Source: Salinimicrobium tongyeongense
Lineage (GTDB): Bacteria > Bacteroidota > Bacteroidia > Flavobacteriales > Flavobacteriaceae
Assembly (NCBI RefSeq): GCF_026109735.1
Contig: NZ_CP069620.1
Span: forward strand, 2,046,001 to 2,110,000
Direction: 5' to 3'
Length of the DNA stretch: 64,000 nt
The notes beneath the pieces are model-generated. The model did no database searches. It worked only from the letters and a program-made list of their open reading frames with translations, and was not told the DNA's origin. The position numbers and the translations under genes were made by a program. This document shows, piece by piece, positions 8,617-16,542 of this stretch (within the stretch, counting starts at the first letter, position 1; each line of letters opens with the position of its first letter).

Positions 8617-9996
8617 TCATTTTTTGCGTTGCGACCCGCTTCCTTCCAGGTAGAGATCCACGAATTCGGTTTCACTGATCTGCCTGTTTTGATCCCTATC
8701 GGTCAGTTCAAATAATCCTTCTCTAAACTCTTCCACGGAAATTTTGCTATCCCCATTCAGATCCCACTCACCAAACTCTTCCACCTGCCGAACTTCGTAA
8801 CCACCCAGGTATTCGCTGATGCCGGCTTTCCATTCGTTTTCATTGATGTATTGATCCCTGTCCTGATTCCAGTCTTTAAAATAGCCTATTTTGTCTACTG
8901 CCATAAAAAATTCTTGATCTTCCAGGTAATCATTCCCATCCTGATTGAAGATTTTGAAGTGGTTGGCTCCTGCACCGGTTTTACCACTAAAGATCTGCAG
9001 AACTCCAAATAAGATAACTCCAACATACACGATAAGCACGGCACCAAGGGTAAAAACCTGCCAAAGCTTAAAACCATGTTCGTCTCCACTACTTCCCCAA
9101 TGAATAAAAGCTGCATAAAGAATGGCAACTAAGCCAACAAAGCAGAGGACGGTTACGAAGAGGGGAAAATTCTTTACCTGCAAACCGACTAACGCCAGCG
9201 GGAAAAATGCTACTGTAAGAGTTACAGCATGATCTCCTATAACGCTTGTCACGGCAGAACTTATTTGTCCGCTTTTGGCAACGCTCCAGGTAGCAAATAT
9301 TTCCGGCAGGGCTGCCAGAGGAGCTGTTATAAACAGGCCACCCACTACTTTAGAAATTCCAAAGGCAGCAACTAGATTTTCTGTGGCACGTACTGTAAAA
9401 AAAGCGCCTATAGCTAAAGCTACCACTCCTGCAACCGCAAGCCATATTTCTTTCTTTTTCCATTCTACTTTTTCACTTTCTTTTTTACCTCTAAGGAGAG
9501 CCTGAGTGAGAAAAGCAACATACATTCCTAACATGATCCAGCCATCTATAGGCTGTAGTCCTCTCCATGCAGCAGGAACAGTGAGAATCGCAACTACTGC
9601 AACGATAACAAGATAGGGTAGGGCCTGCACTGTTACAGCAGTAGGATCCACTTTCAGGAGGTGCTCCTTTTTATGCTTCTGGTGATTTTTACCTTCCTTA
9701 TCTTTTTTCAGGTGTCTGGTCGCAATGTAGGCCGTAATTACCATTAGCGGAATGGCGATCACATTGGAGCCGAACATGGTACCCAGACCGATATCACCAA
9801 CCCCGGTCATCGCACTTGTAATATTTATGCCGATTTCAGGACTTGCTGCTGCTAAACCAATAAGGGCACCACCGGCAGCTACCGAAAAGCCCCACTGTTT
9901 TCTTAGCTTTTTCAAAGGTGTTGCTAAATGTTCTGCGCCCCAATGTGCCAGCCATACGGCGGCAAGCAATACTAATGCCCATAACCAGGTACTCAT
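8617..9996 (-). CDS. Na+/Ca2+-type cation antiporter with C-terminal EF-hand domain
   Basis: A 459-residue CaCA-superfamily exchanger. The first alpha repeat is GGALIGLAAASPEIGINITS ... GTMFGSNVIAIPL near residues 40-85. The second is GGLFITAPLAALPEIFATWS ... SVIGDHAVTLTVAFFP near 215-270. About ten membrane segments end near residue 345. They are followed by about 105 residues of four EF-hand loops (starting DGNDYLEDQEF, DRDQYINENEW, DLNGDSKISVEEF and DRDQNRQISETEF). A cation exchanger with its own Ca2+ sensor suggests ion-controlled transport. A histidine-rich loop (KNHQKHKKEH) lies near residue 105. The gene sits with metal-efflux genes, so the ion may be Ca2+ or a divalent toxic metal; the sequence does not decide. 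Confidence 0.85.
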   Translation of the reverse strand: MSTWLWALVLLAAVWLAHWGAEHLATPLKKLRKQWGFSVAAGGALIGLAAASPEIGINITSAMTGVGDIGLGTMFGSNVIAIPLMVITAYIATRHLKKDKEGKNHQKHKKEHLLKVDPTAVTVQALPYLVIVAVVAILTVPAAWRGLQPIDGWIMLGMYVAFLTQALLRGKKESEKVEWKKKEIWLAVAGVVALAIGAFFTVRATENLVAAFGISKVVGGLFITAPLAALPEIFATWSVAKSGQISSAVTSVIGDHAVTLTVAFFPLALVGLQVKNFPLFVTVLCFVGLVAILYAAFIHWGSSGDEHGFKLWQVFTLGAVLIVYVGVILFGVLQIFSGKTGAGANHFKIFNQDGNDYLEDQEFFMAVDKIGYFKDWNQDRDQYINENEWKAGISEYLGGYEVRQVEEFGEWDLNGDSKISVEEFREGLFELTDRDQNRQISETEFVDLYLEGSGSQRKK

Positions 9997-10156
9997 AATA
10001 ATTTTTAAAATTTAAATTCAGTTTCATTAAAAAAATTCAGCCTTCCAGATACACTGTAAGCAACGCAAAAAGACCAAATCGGCAGGCAAAGCAACAGATG
10101 CAAAAGTGGGATCCGGCTTGATATGTGCCTCTGTTAGCATTTCTTTTACAGATACT

Positions 10157-10468
10157 CTAATTAAAATCTGCGGTAAAAGCGAGAAGGCTAAACTTTACAG
10201 TTTCAGCACTATCCCGGACCGCCCAATAACCGATGGTTGCACCGAGGAGAATAGGAATGACGAACCCGACTGCAAGTAAATAGCGCAATTTCTTAGGTAC
10301 TCCCTTCCCACCTTAGCTAAAATGAAACCTGCGGCAAAGTGGAGCGATAAGCGTAAATTCCTTTCCGAAACATTCATGGATTCCGCCAATATGCCTCCGG
10401 CAAAATTTCCAGCGGCAGGCAAAGCTGCGAATAGTATTACAACTAAAAGGTCGCCCCATTACTTCCAT
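10157..10468 (-). pseudogene. Broken ZIP-family metal transporter
   Basis: Reading the minus strand across frames gives ZIP-like blocks. The first is MEV then, after a frameshift in a GGGG run near 10455, GDLLVVILFAALPAAGNFAG, GILAES and LSLHFAAGFILAKVG. Then, in another frame, comes GFVIPILLGATIGYWAVRDS and a stop at 10157-10159. The order matches the start and an internal segment of bacterial ZIP transporters, but the protein is only about 100 residues against roughly 230-270 expected. The histidine-rich loop and several helices are missing. At least two frame changes and an internal deletion make it non-functional. It lies among intact metal-efflux genes of the island. Confidence 0.72.
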
Positions 10469-10618
10469 TTTCGGTTCGACATAGAACCGATCTCATCCTA
10501 AAATAAAGATATTGGCCTAGCTTTCTTCTTAAACTTCTGTTATTTATAATTCTTTAGGAATCAGTAAGGAGCTGTAAATTGTCATTAAAATAAGCTTTAA
10601 TATCACAAGGAAAATGGT

Positions 10619-10795
10619 TTATCCTTCCATGTCGTAAAACCATTCTTCCGCTCTTTTTATAGCTTCAGTTATGGCCTCTTTTTCGCTATACTTCCCCTGC
10701 CTCATAAGCTGGTTAGCTATATAAAGAGCTTTTTCTTTGACAAGTGGATCTAATGCGTTCAGATCAGTCTTAAAATTTTCAAAGATCCAGTCCAT
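10619..10795 (-). CDS. Small conserved-looking helical protein (58 aa)
   Basis: An open frame of 58 residues starting MDWIFENFKTDLNALDPLVK and ending AEEWFYDMEG. The core (LVKEKALYIANQLM...SEKEAITEAIKRAEEW) resembles the short helical segment seen at the start of YdaT-type small proteins (pattern KAIEIANALL...AIAIA.A.AKEW). The function is unknown. It lies in the metal island between the ZIP remnant and the P-type ATPase, with another small ORF just upstream. The similarity is recalled by eye and is moderate. Confidence 0.5.
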   Translation of the reverse strand: MDWIFENFKTDLNALDPLVKEKALYIANQLMRQGKYSEKEAITEAIKRAEEWFYDMEG

Positions 10796-10825
10796 ATTGT
10801 GCGGTTAGTTTCATTGTTTGCAGAG

Positions 10826-10993
10826 CTAAAGGACTTCCTTTAAAACGAACCAGTAAAGCAGGAAAGACAATATGAGTATTCCGAGAAGCATAATAATACC
10901 GTTTACTTTATCCTTTTTCGTGATATTACTTTTTGAAGGCCTGGTGTCCTTTTTTAGCCGTGTTTTTCTTTTGTTTTTTGGGTTTACAGACAT
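10826..10993 (-). CDS. Small single-pass membrane protein (55 aa)
   Basis: A 55-residue frame with a strongly basic N-terminal half (MSVNPKNKRKTRLKKDTRPS), then one hydrophobic segment (GIIMLLGILILSFLLYWFVL) and a short tail. This is the classic layout of a small inner-membrane protein with the N-terminus in the cytoplasm. It is immediately downstream of the P1B-type ATPase gene on the same strand and could be translated with it. No family is recognised. Confidence 0.45.
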   Translation of the reverse strand: MSVNPKNKRKTRLKKDTRPSKSNITKKDKVNGIIMLLGILILSFLLYWFVLKEVL

Positions 10994-11116
10994 GCCAGTG
11001 AAATTTGTTGTTCTTTTCCGCTTTCAGGATGAGTTCATCGAAGCGGATTAAATTTATATTTAATTAAACGTCATAATTACGATAAAGAGCTTCTAAAACC
11101 TCTAGGGTAATTGCTG

Positions 11117-13588
11117 TTATTTCTTATATGCCAATAGTCTCAATGCATTTCCGACAACCACAAGCGTAGAACCCTCATGAATGAGTACGGCAATCCCAAT
11201 ACCGGCAAAACTGAAGATAGTGGCGGGTATAAGCAAGGCTGTGACGCCAAGGCTTACCCAAAGATTCTGTTTTATTATACTTTTACTTCTTCGGCTCAAA
11301 CCAATCGCGAAAGGAAGATCATTCAAGTTGTCAGCCATTAAAGCAATATCTGCTGTCTCGAGGGCGACGTCTGATCCGGCTGCACCCATAGCAATTCCAA
11401 CTGTGCTTTTTGCCATTGCCGGGGCATCGTTTACGCCGTCTCCCACCATGGCCACTTTGTTTTCCTGCTGCCTGAGCTTCTTGATAGCATCCACTTTATC
11501 TTCTGGAAGCAAACCGCCCCAAGCATCGGTAATTTCTATTTCAGCTGCCACACTGTCTGCCACCTGCTGGTTGTCGCCAGTCAACATGATCATTCGACGG
11601 ATACCAATTTTTTTTAATCTCTTAATAACACTTTTAGCTTCGTCTTTTGGTGTATCCATTAAACCGATAATTCCCAGAAAGCTGCTGCCTTTTCGCAGAA
11701 TCATAGCCGTATTACCACCCGATTCAACCTCTTTCAGTTTAGCTGATAAATCGGGAGGAAGTTGGATATTAAGTTCTTCTTCAAAAAGGCCTTTATTCCC
11801 AATAAATACTTCCTCTCCCCGAAATTCTGCTTTAACCCCTCTTCCGGTCACGGATTGCAAATTTTTTGCTTCTTCAATGGATATGCCTGATAACCTTTCT
11901 TTTCCTCCTTTTACAACAGCTGCAGCCAAAGGATGGTCACTCAGTTTTTCTACCGCAATGGCTACTATAAGAAGTTCTTCTTCTGAGACACCACCATGCG
12001 GTGCAACTACGGTTAATTTAGGTTTGCCCTCAGTTAAAGTACCGGTTTTATCAAAGGCCAGGGCAGTTAGCTCCCCCAAATCTTCCAGAGGACGACCTCC
12101 TTTTATCAGCACTCCGCCGCGGGCAGCCCTTGCCACTCCACTTAACACCGCACTGGGGGTGGAAATAGCCAAGGCACATGGGCTTGCCGCCACCAAGACT
12201 GCCATTGCCCTGTAAAAGCTATCGCCAAAAGTTTCATCTATTACCAGAAAGGCAAAAAGCAAGAGCACAACCAGGGTAAGGACAGAAGGCACAAAGTACT
12301 TTTCAAATTTATCTGTGAATTGCTGGGTAGGGGACTTCTGCGTTTCGGCTTCTTTTACCAGTTTTACCAGACGCGATAAAGTAGAATCCTTCGCTTCCTT
12401 AATTACTTTTACTTCTAATACGCTGCTACCGTTAATGGTGCCCGAAAACACCCGGTGCTCGGCAGGGATTTTATTTTCATCTTTGTAATTTAATGAGGGA
12501 TCCTCTACCGGCCTTTTGTCTACCGGCACACTTTCACCCGTAATAGGCGCCTGATTTACACTGCTGGTTCCTTTCACTACAACGCCATCAGCAGAAATTT
12601 TGCTGTTGGGTTTAATAATAATCACATCCCCTCGCTTAAGGGCTTCCACCGGCACCTCTTCCTGTCGGTCACCGCGGCGTACCAGCGCTGTCTTTGGGGC
12701 AAGGTCAGCCAGGGCGGCAATCGATTTCCGGGCTTTGTTCATCGCATAATGCTCCAGCGCATGACCTATGCTAAACAAGAAGAGCAATAAAGCACCTTCG
12801 GCCCATTCTCCTAAAGCAGCCGCTCCTATGGCGGCTACGAGCATCAAAAAGTCAATTTCAAAATTTCCCTTTGCAACAGCTTCTATGGCTTCTTTTGCGG
12901 TGTAATAGCCCCCAAAAAAATAGGCACCAATGTACAGGGCCAGCGGTATCCAATAAGATATGCCTTCAATAAAACTTAGACCAAAGCCGATTCCCAGGAG
13001 AGATCCACATATGATAGCAAAGATCAATTCTGTATTGGCTCCAAAGATTCCCCCATGGGTATGCTCATGGCCTTCTTCTTCGTGTTTGTGTTCACTCTGC
13101 TCTTTACTGGAAGGTCGGTCAGATTTTCCCTGTTTTTCCACCCTTTCCAGGATTTCCAGGTCATTCTTTCGAATAGCTTCTTTTATGGCTTCTTCATTTG
13201 TTTGAGTCCGATCGAATTCCACACGAATAGTACCGGAACCGGAAACCTGCGCATCGATCACCCCTTTTGTGTCACTTATGTGGGCTGTCAAGGTACGTGC
13301 ATGGCGCTGGTGGCGCACCCCTTCCACTTCATATACGACGTGGCTGAACTGATCGGTTAGTTTCGCCCCGGAATTACGGGCTATTTCCTGCACCCGCTCG
13401 AGAGTAATGATTTCAGGCTGAAAATGGATGCAGAGTTTACTTTCTCCAGCCGTGGTGTTATCCTTAACATGTACCTTGTCAATTCCTTCTCTTCCTTCCA
13501 GCATATCCATTATTCTGGAAACGCAATGATCCTTTTCATCCGGAACATCGGGAAGCAGTACGGGTATATCTAATTCTATTTTTTTCAT
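11117..13588 (-). CDS. P1B-4-type heavy-metal translocating ATPase
   Basis: An 823-residue P-type ATPase. Residues 1-80 and 84-150 look like two HMA-type ferredoxin folds without the usual CxxC. A histidine/glutamate-rich stretch follows at 163-179. Core motifs are PITGES (348-353), SPC (469-471), DKTGTLTEG (513-521), SDHPLAAAV, MLTGDN and GDGVNDAPA. SPC in the membrane site together with HEGST near residue 805 is the signature of the P1B-4 group, linked to Co2+, Zn2+, Cd2+ or Fe2+ export rather than Cu+. It should pump divalent metal out of the cytoplasm. It is the largest pump in the island cation-efflux block. Confidence 0.92.
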   Translation of the reverse strand: MKKIELDIPVLLPDVPDEKDHCVSRIMDMLEGREGIDKVHVKDNTTAGESKLCIHFQPEIITLERVQEIARNSGAKLTDQFSHVVYEVEGVRHQRHARTLTAHISDTKGVIDAQVSGSGTIRVEFDRTQTNEEAIKEAIRKNDLEILERVEKQGKSDRPSSKEQSEHKHEEEGHEHTHGGIFGANTELIFAIICGSLLGIGFGLSFIEGISYWIPLALYIGAYFFGGYYTAKEAIEAVAKGNFEIDFLMLVAAIGAAALGEWAEGALLLFLFSIGHALEHYAMNKARKSIAALADLAPKTALVRRGDRQEEVPVEALKRGDVIIIKPNSKISADGVVVKGTSSVNQAPITGESVPVDKRPVEDPSLNYKDENKIPAEHRVFSGTINGSSVLEVKVIKEAKDSTLSRLVKLVKEAETQKSPTQQFTDKFEKYFVPSVLTLVVLLLFAFLVIDETFGDSFYRAMAVLVAASPCALAISTPSAVLSGVARAARGGVLIKGGRPLEDLGELTALAFDKTGTLTEGKPKLTVVAPHGGVSEEELLIVAIAVEKLSDHPLAAAVVKGGKERLSGISIEEAKNLQSVTGRGVKAEFRGEEVFIGNKGLFEEELNIQLPPDLSAKLKEVESGGNTAMILRKGSSFLGIIGLMDTPKDEAKSVIKRLKKIGIRRMIMLTGDNQQVADSVAAEIEITDAWGGLLPEDKVDAIKKLRQQENKVAMVGDGVNDAPAMAKSTVGIAMGAAGSDVALETADIALMADNLNDLPFAIGLSRRSKSIIKQNLWVSLGVTALLIPATIFSFAGIGIAVLIHEGSTLVVVGNALRLLAYKK

Positions 13589-13864
13589 TAATTGAAGAAT
13601 AGTGTATAAATGTCATCGGTACTTAAAGATAACCATTTCATCACAAAAGAGGCTGGGAATAAACCTTATGACTTTCTTAAAAAAAGGAGATATCCATGAC
13701 GGATAGAGTGGTGCGTGCTCAGTCACTCCAGCTTTTTCTATTGTTTTATACTTGAGAAATTCGTTTTAAACGGAAAAGAAAAGATACTTCAACTTTCACT
13801 GAACAAACATTTTTTCCATTCCCAATGAAATCTATTACAGCAATTAGGAGTTAGAAATAACATT

Positions 13865-14668
13865 TTACCTCCCCAGTTTCAAAATCCTTATGGCACCACG
13901 AGTCACTATCATAAATACAATAGCACCAATAATAAGATCGGGTAGTTTAGATTCTGTAAAATAAACAAGGACACCGGCCACAATTACACCTGCATTGATG
14001 ATAATATCATTCGAGGTAAAGATCATGCTGGCCTGCATATGGGCTTCCTTGCTTTTTGATCTTTGCAGGAGGTAAAGAGAGAACGAATTCGCCAGTAAGG
14101 CCAGTATGGAGACGATGATCATGGTTCGGAATTCCGGTAGTTCCTCCATCCCTATGAACCTGCGGATTACCTCAGCGATCCCGACGATAGCCAGCGTTAA
14201 TTGGAAATAGCCACTGAGACTGGCAGTTCTTTTCTTCCTCTTCACGGTACTTCCGATAGCAAAAAGGCTTAACCCGTATACCAGGGCATCCGCCAGCATA
14301 TCCAGAGAATCGGCTACGAGACCCATCGAGTCTGAAAGTAAGCCTGTAGTAATTTCAATTACAAAAAACGCAAAATTGATTCCCAGCACAGTCCAGAGCA
14401 TCTTTTTTTGCCCTGTATTCTCTGCCAGCATCAGTTCTTCTTCCTCTTCAGCAGCTTTTTCTTTCTTTAAAATGGAAGACCCCAGATTTAGGGATTCGAA
14501 AGACTCTCTTATTTTTTCCAGCTCGCCCTCATGTAATATCATGACCTGCCGGTTCGGAATATCAAAATCAAGAAATTTTACAGCTTCTATATTATCAAGT
14601 TTCATTCGAATTAGATTCTCCTCAGAAGGACAATCCATTTGATTTACCCGAAAAGTTGTTTTATTCAT
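13865..14668 (-). CDS. Cation diffusion facilitator-like transporter with N-terminal HMA-like domain
   Basis: A 267-residue protein. Residues 1-70 form a ferredoxin-like metal-binding domain with the start TTFRVNQMDCPSEE, carrying one Cys where HMA domains have two. After an acidic linker (AAEEEEELMLAE), residues 90-265 form a six-helix cation transporter: ITTGLLSDSMGLVADSLDML carries the Asp positions of the first CDF metal site, and FTSNDIIINAGVIVAG has the Asn/Asp of the second. CDF proteins exchange Zn2+, Cd2+ or Co2+ for protons. The usual C-terminal cytoplasmic CDF domain is absent, and the N-terminal domain may replace it. A gap of 82 bases separates it from the next CDF gene. Confidence 0.85.
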   Translation of the reverse strand: MNKTTFRVNQMDCPSEENLIRMKLDNIEAVKFLDFDIPNRQVMILHEGELEKIRESFESLNLGSSILKKEKAAEEEEELMLAENTGQKKMLWTVLGINFAFFVIEITTGLLSDSMGLVADSLDMLADALVYGLSLFAIGSTVKRKKRTASLSGYFQLTLAIVGIAEVIRRFIGMEELPEFRTMIIVSILALLANSFSLYLLQRSKSKEAHMQASMIFTSNDIIINAGVIVAGVLVYFTESKLPDLIIGAIVFMIVTRGAIRILKLGR

Positions 14669-14750
14669 AAGTCATTCCTAAAAAGTTAAACCACTCCGTA
14701 ATGCTCTGAGTCTTTATAACCTGGTTTCCCTTGCATAGGGCATTTCACTT

Positions 14751-15644
14751 TTATTCTTTTTTAAACAATGAACATTCTTCCTTATCGAGCTCCAGCTGCA
14801 AGGTATGATGGCTAAAATCCCACTCTTCTACAGCACCTATTGCCTTTTGCCTTATTTCATCTATTTGATCATACTCGCTGATTTTTTCCAGTACCAGGTG
14901 TGCTGTTAATACGTGGTGTTCTCCATCTAAAGACCAGACGTGGGTATGATGCACTGAGCTTACATTCGCAACCTGCTGTAACTTCTCCCTAACTTCTTGT
15001 AGATCAACTCCTTCAGGTACTCCCTGTAGCATTAAGTAGAGGGTATCTTTCAGCCTTCCGCCGACGCCCCACAAGATATAAAGCGTTATGCCCAGCGAGA
15101 GAATAGGATCCAAAATATACCAGTCTTTAAACTGGAGTATGATGGCCACGATTAGCACTGCCACCCAACCCAGTACATCTTCAAGGAGGTGCCAGCTTAC
15201 TACTTTCTCGTTTAAGGTTTTGCCTCCACTTACTCTCCAGGCAGCATAGCCGTTTGCCAAAACTCCGAGTATAGCAAAGCCAATCATATACTTTGAATCA
15301 ACAGCCTCCGGATTTTGGAGGCGGGAGATTGCTTCGTAAATAATATAAATAGAACCTGCTATAAGAACTACAGAATTAATTAAAGCACCCAAAAGTCTGA
15401 AGCGGGCATACCCGAAGCTAAAATCATCCGTAGCTCCCTTTTTTTGAGCCTTGGTTTCAATAAACCAGGCCAGCCCCAATGATAAACTATCTCCCAGATC
15501 ATGAAGGGCATCAGAAATTATGGCAATACTGTTGGTAAGAAAACCTCCTATGATCTCCAGTATTGTAAAACCGAGATTGATAAAAAAGGCGAGCTTCAGG
15601 TTCTTTTTCGCACCTCCGTGATTGTGGTTATGATGATGCCCCAT
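14751..15644 (-). CDS. czcD: Cation diffusion facilitator, CzcD-type
   Basis: A 297-residue CDF transporter with a His-rich N-terminus (MGHHHNHNHGG) and six membrane helices. The first metal site lies in SIAIISDALHDLGDSLSLGL (His and Asp residues), the second in VVSWHLLEDVLGWVAVL. The C-terminal cytoplasmic domain has HTHVWSLDGEHHVLTAHLVL, as in CzcD/ZntA-type CDF proteins. It should export Zn2+, Co2+ or Cd2+ across the inner membrane by proton exchange. Its start codon directly follows the DUF3478 stop (no intergenic base), so the two are translated from one message. Confidence 0.9.
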   Translation of the reverse strand: MGHHHNHNHGGAKKNLKLAFFINLGFTILEIIGGFLTNSIAIISDALHDLGDSLSLGLAWFIETKAQKKGATDDFSFGYARFRLLGALINSVVLIAGSIYIIYEAISRLQNPEAVDSKYMIGFAILGVLANGYAAWRVSGGKTLNEKVVSWHLLEDVLGWVAVLIVAIILQFKDWYILDPILSLGITLYILWGVGGRLKDTLYLMLQGVPEGVDLQEVREKLQQVANVSSVHHTHVWSLDGEHHVLTAHLVLEKISEYDQIDEIRQKAIGAVEEWDFSHHTLQLELDKEECSLFKKE

Positions 15645-16001
15645 TTATAATCCGATCCATTTTTTAGCCGATTCCTTTTCGTTGAAATCAAAATATTTCA
15701 CTTCAGAGGCTGTGAAAAGATCTGTAGCCTTTGCAGCCCACTTTTCCCATTTTTTATCACCTACGATAGCCATATCGCCATAATCAGAAAGATGGGCGGA
15801 ATCAACTTTTAAATCTGCCAACAGTCCTTCCCACTCATATCCGTGAAAATCCTGCAGTTCCAGGTAAAAATCTACTTTTTCATGTTTGCTTAGAATTTGA
15901 TGAATGAGGAGGTGTACCTTTTCAACATCTTCTTTTGAAACCTTGTCGCTGATCTTTGCGGCAATGAGATTATCTTTTTTCGAATTATATACCTGTATCA
16001 T
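15645..16001 (-). CDS. SpoIIAA-like STAS-fold protein (DUF3478)
   Basis: A 118-residue soluble protein matching the SpoIIAA-like/DUF3478 pattern: a start of the type MIQVYNSKKDNLIAAKISDK, a central DFYLELQDFHGYEWEGLLAD, and a C-terminal KWAAKATDLFTASEVKYFDF segment followed by an AKKWI end. The fold is related to STAS/anti-anti-sigma proteins, but the Ser phosphorylation site of true SpoIIAA is not evident. It sits between the PII-like gene and czcD in the cation-efflux operon and touches czcD. A regulatory or lipid-binding role has been suggested for such proteins; here only the fold is supported. Confidence 0.75.
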   Translation of the reverse strand: MIQVYNSKKDNLIAAKISDKVSKEDVEKVHLLIHQILSKHEKVDFYLELQDFHGYEWEGLLADLKVDSAHLSDYGDMAIVGDKKWEKWAAKATDLFTASEVKYFDFNEKESAKKWIGL

Positions 16002-16113
16002 TTTTTCTAATGTTAAAATTGAACACCGATCGCTTTGAAGGTCTTTTGAACATAATTTAAAACCTAATTTCGTTCAGAAGACACTAAGATATTAAATGTG
16101 GCTCAACGCTGCT

Positions 16114-16449
16114 CTAGGATAATTGCCTTATAGACTCGCCTGTTTTTATACGATAGGCATCCACCACGTCAGAAACGTAAATCAGTCCATCGGCAGGCTC
16201 AGGCGTACGGGCTTTTTCGCTAATAAGCCGAACTACCTGCCCGGATTCTTCATCCTGACATACAAGTTCAAGCTTCACCACCGGGCTATCGGTAAAATGA
16301 AAGTCCAGGGAAGGAGCTGCGTTTTTGCTCTTATAGGCACCGGTGCCTTCGCCCTTTGACAAGGTTATGCTTTCAAAACCTGCATCCCGCAAGGATTCTA
16401 CCACTACCTGTACTCTTTTTGGTTTTATAAATGCTTTGATTTCTTTCAT
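16114..16449 (-). CDS. PII-like protein of the metal-efflux-associated group
   Basis: A 111-residue member of the GlnB/PII superfamily: MKEIKAFIKPKRVQVVVESL at the start, a B-loop-like KARTPEPADGLIYVSDV near residues 80-95, and the end AYRIKTGES. The T-loop lacks the Tyr uridylylation motif of GlnB/GlnK and reads GEGTGAYKSKNAAPSLDFHF instead. PII relatives next to czc/cus RND genes form a known group (PII-NG); they are thought to respond to nucleotides or metal and to act on efflux rather than on nitrogen. The gene lies 93 bases after czcB in the same direction. The ligand and partner are not known from sequence. Confidence 0.8.
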   Translation of the reverse strand: MKEIKAFIKPKRVQVVVESLRDAGFESITLSKGEGTGAYKSKNAAPSLDFHFTDSPVVKLELVCQDEESGQVVRLISEKARTPEPADGLIYVSDVVDAYRIKTGESIRQLS

Positions 16450-16542
16450 CTCTTTTGTTTTAGTTTATTAAGGATGAACCCTCCGCGTTAACTAATTCAG
16501 AAAAAATTGTCCAGAGAGTCCATCCATTTTTTTACCTGGTTC

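Noticed and set aside
11181..12215. A 344-codon open frame on the + strand
   Set aside because: It is the antisense shadow of the P1B-4 ATPase gene; its translation is low-complexity Ser/Ala/Pro with no domain, and the minus-strand frame has all the ATPase motifs.
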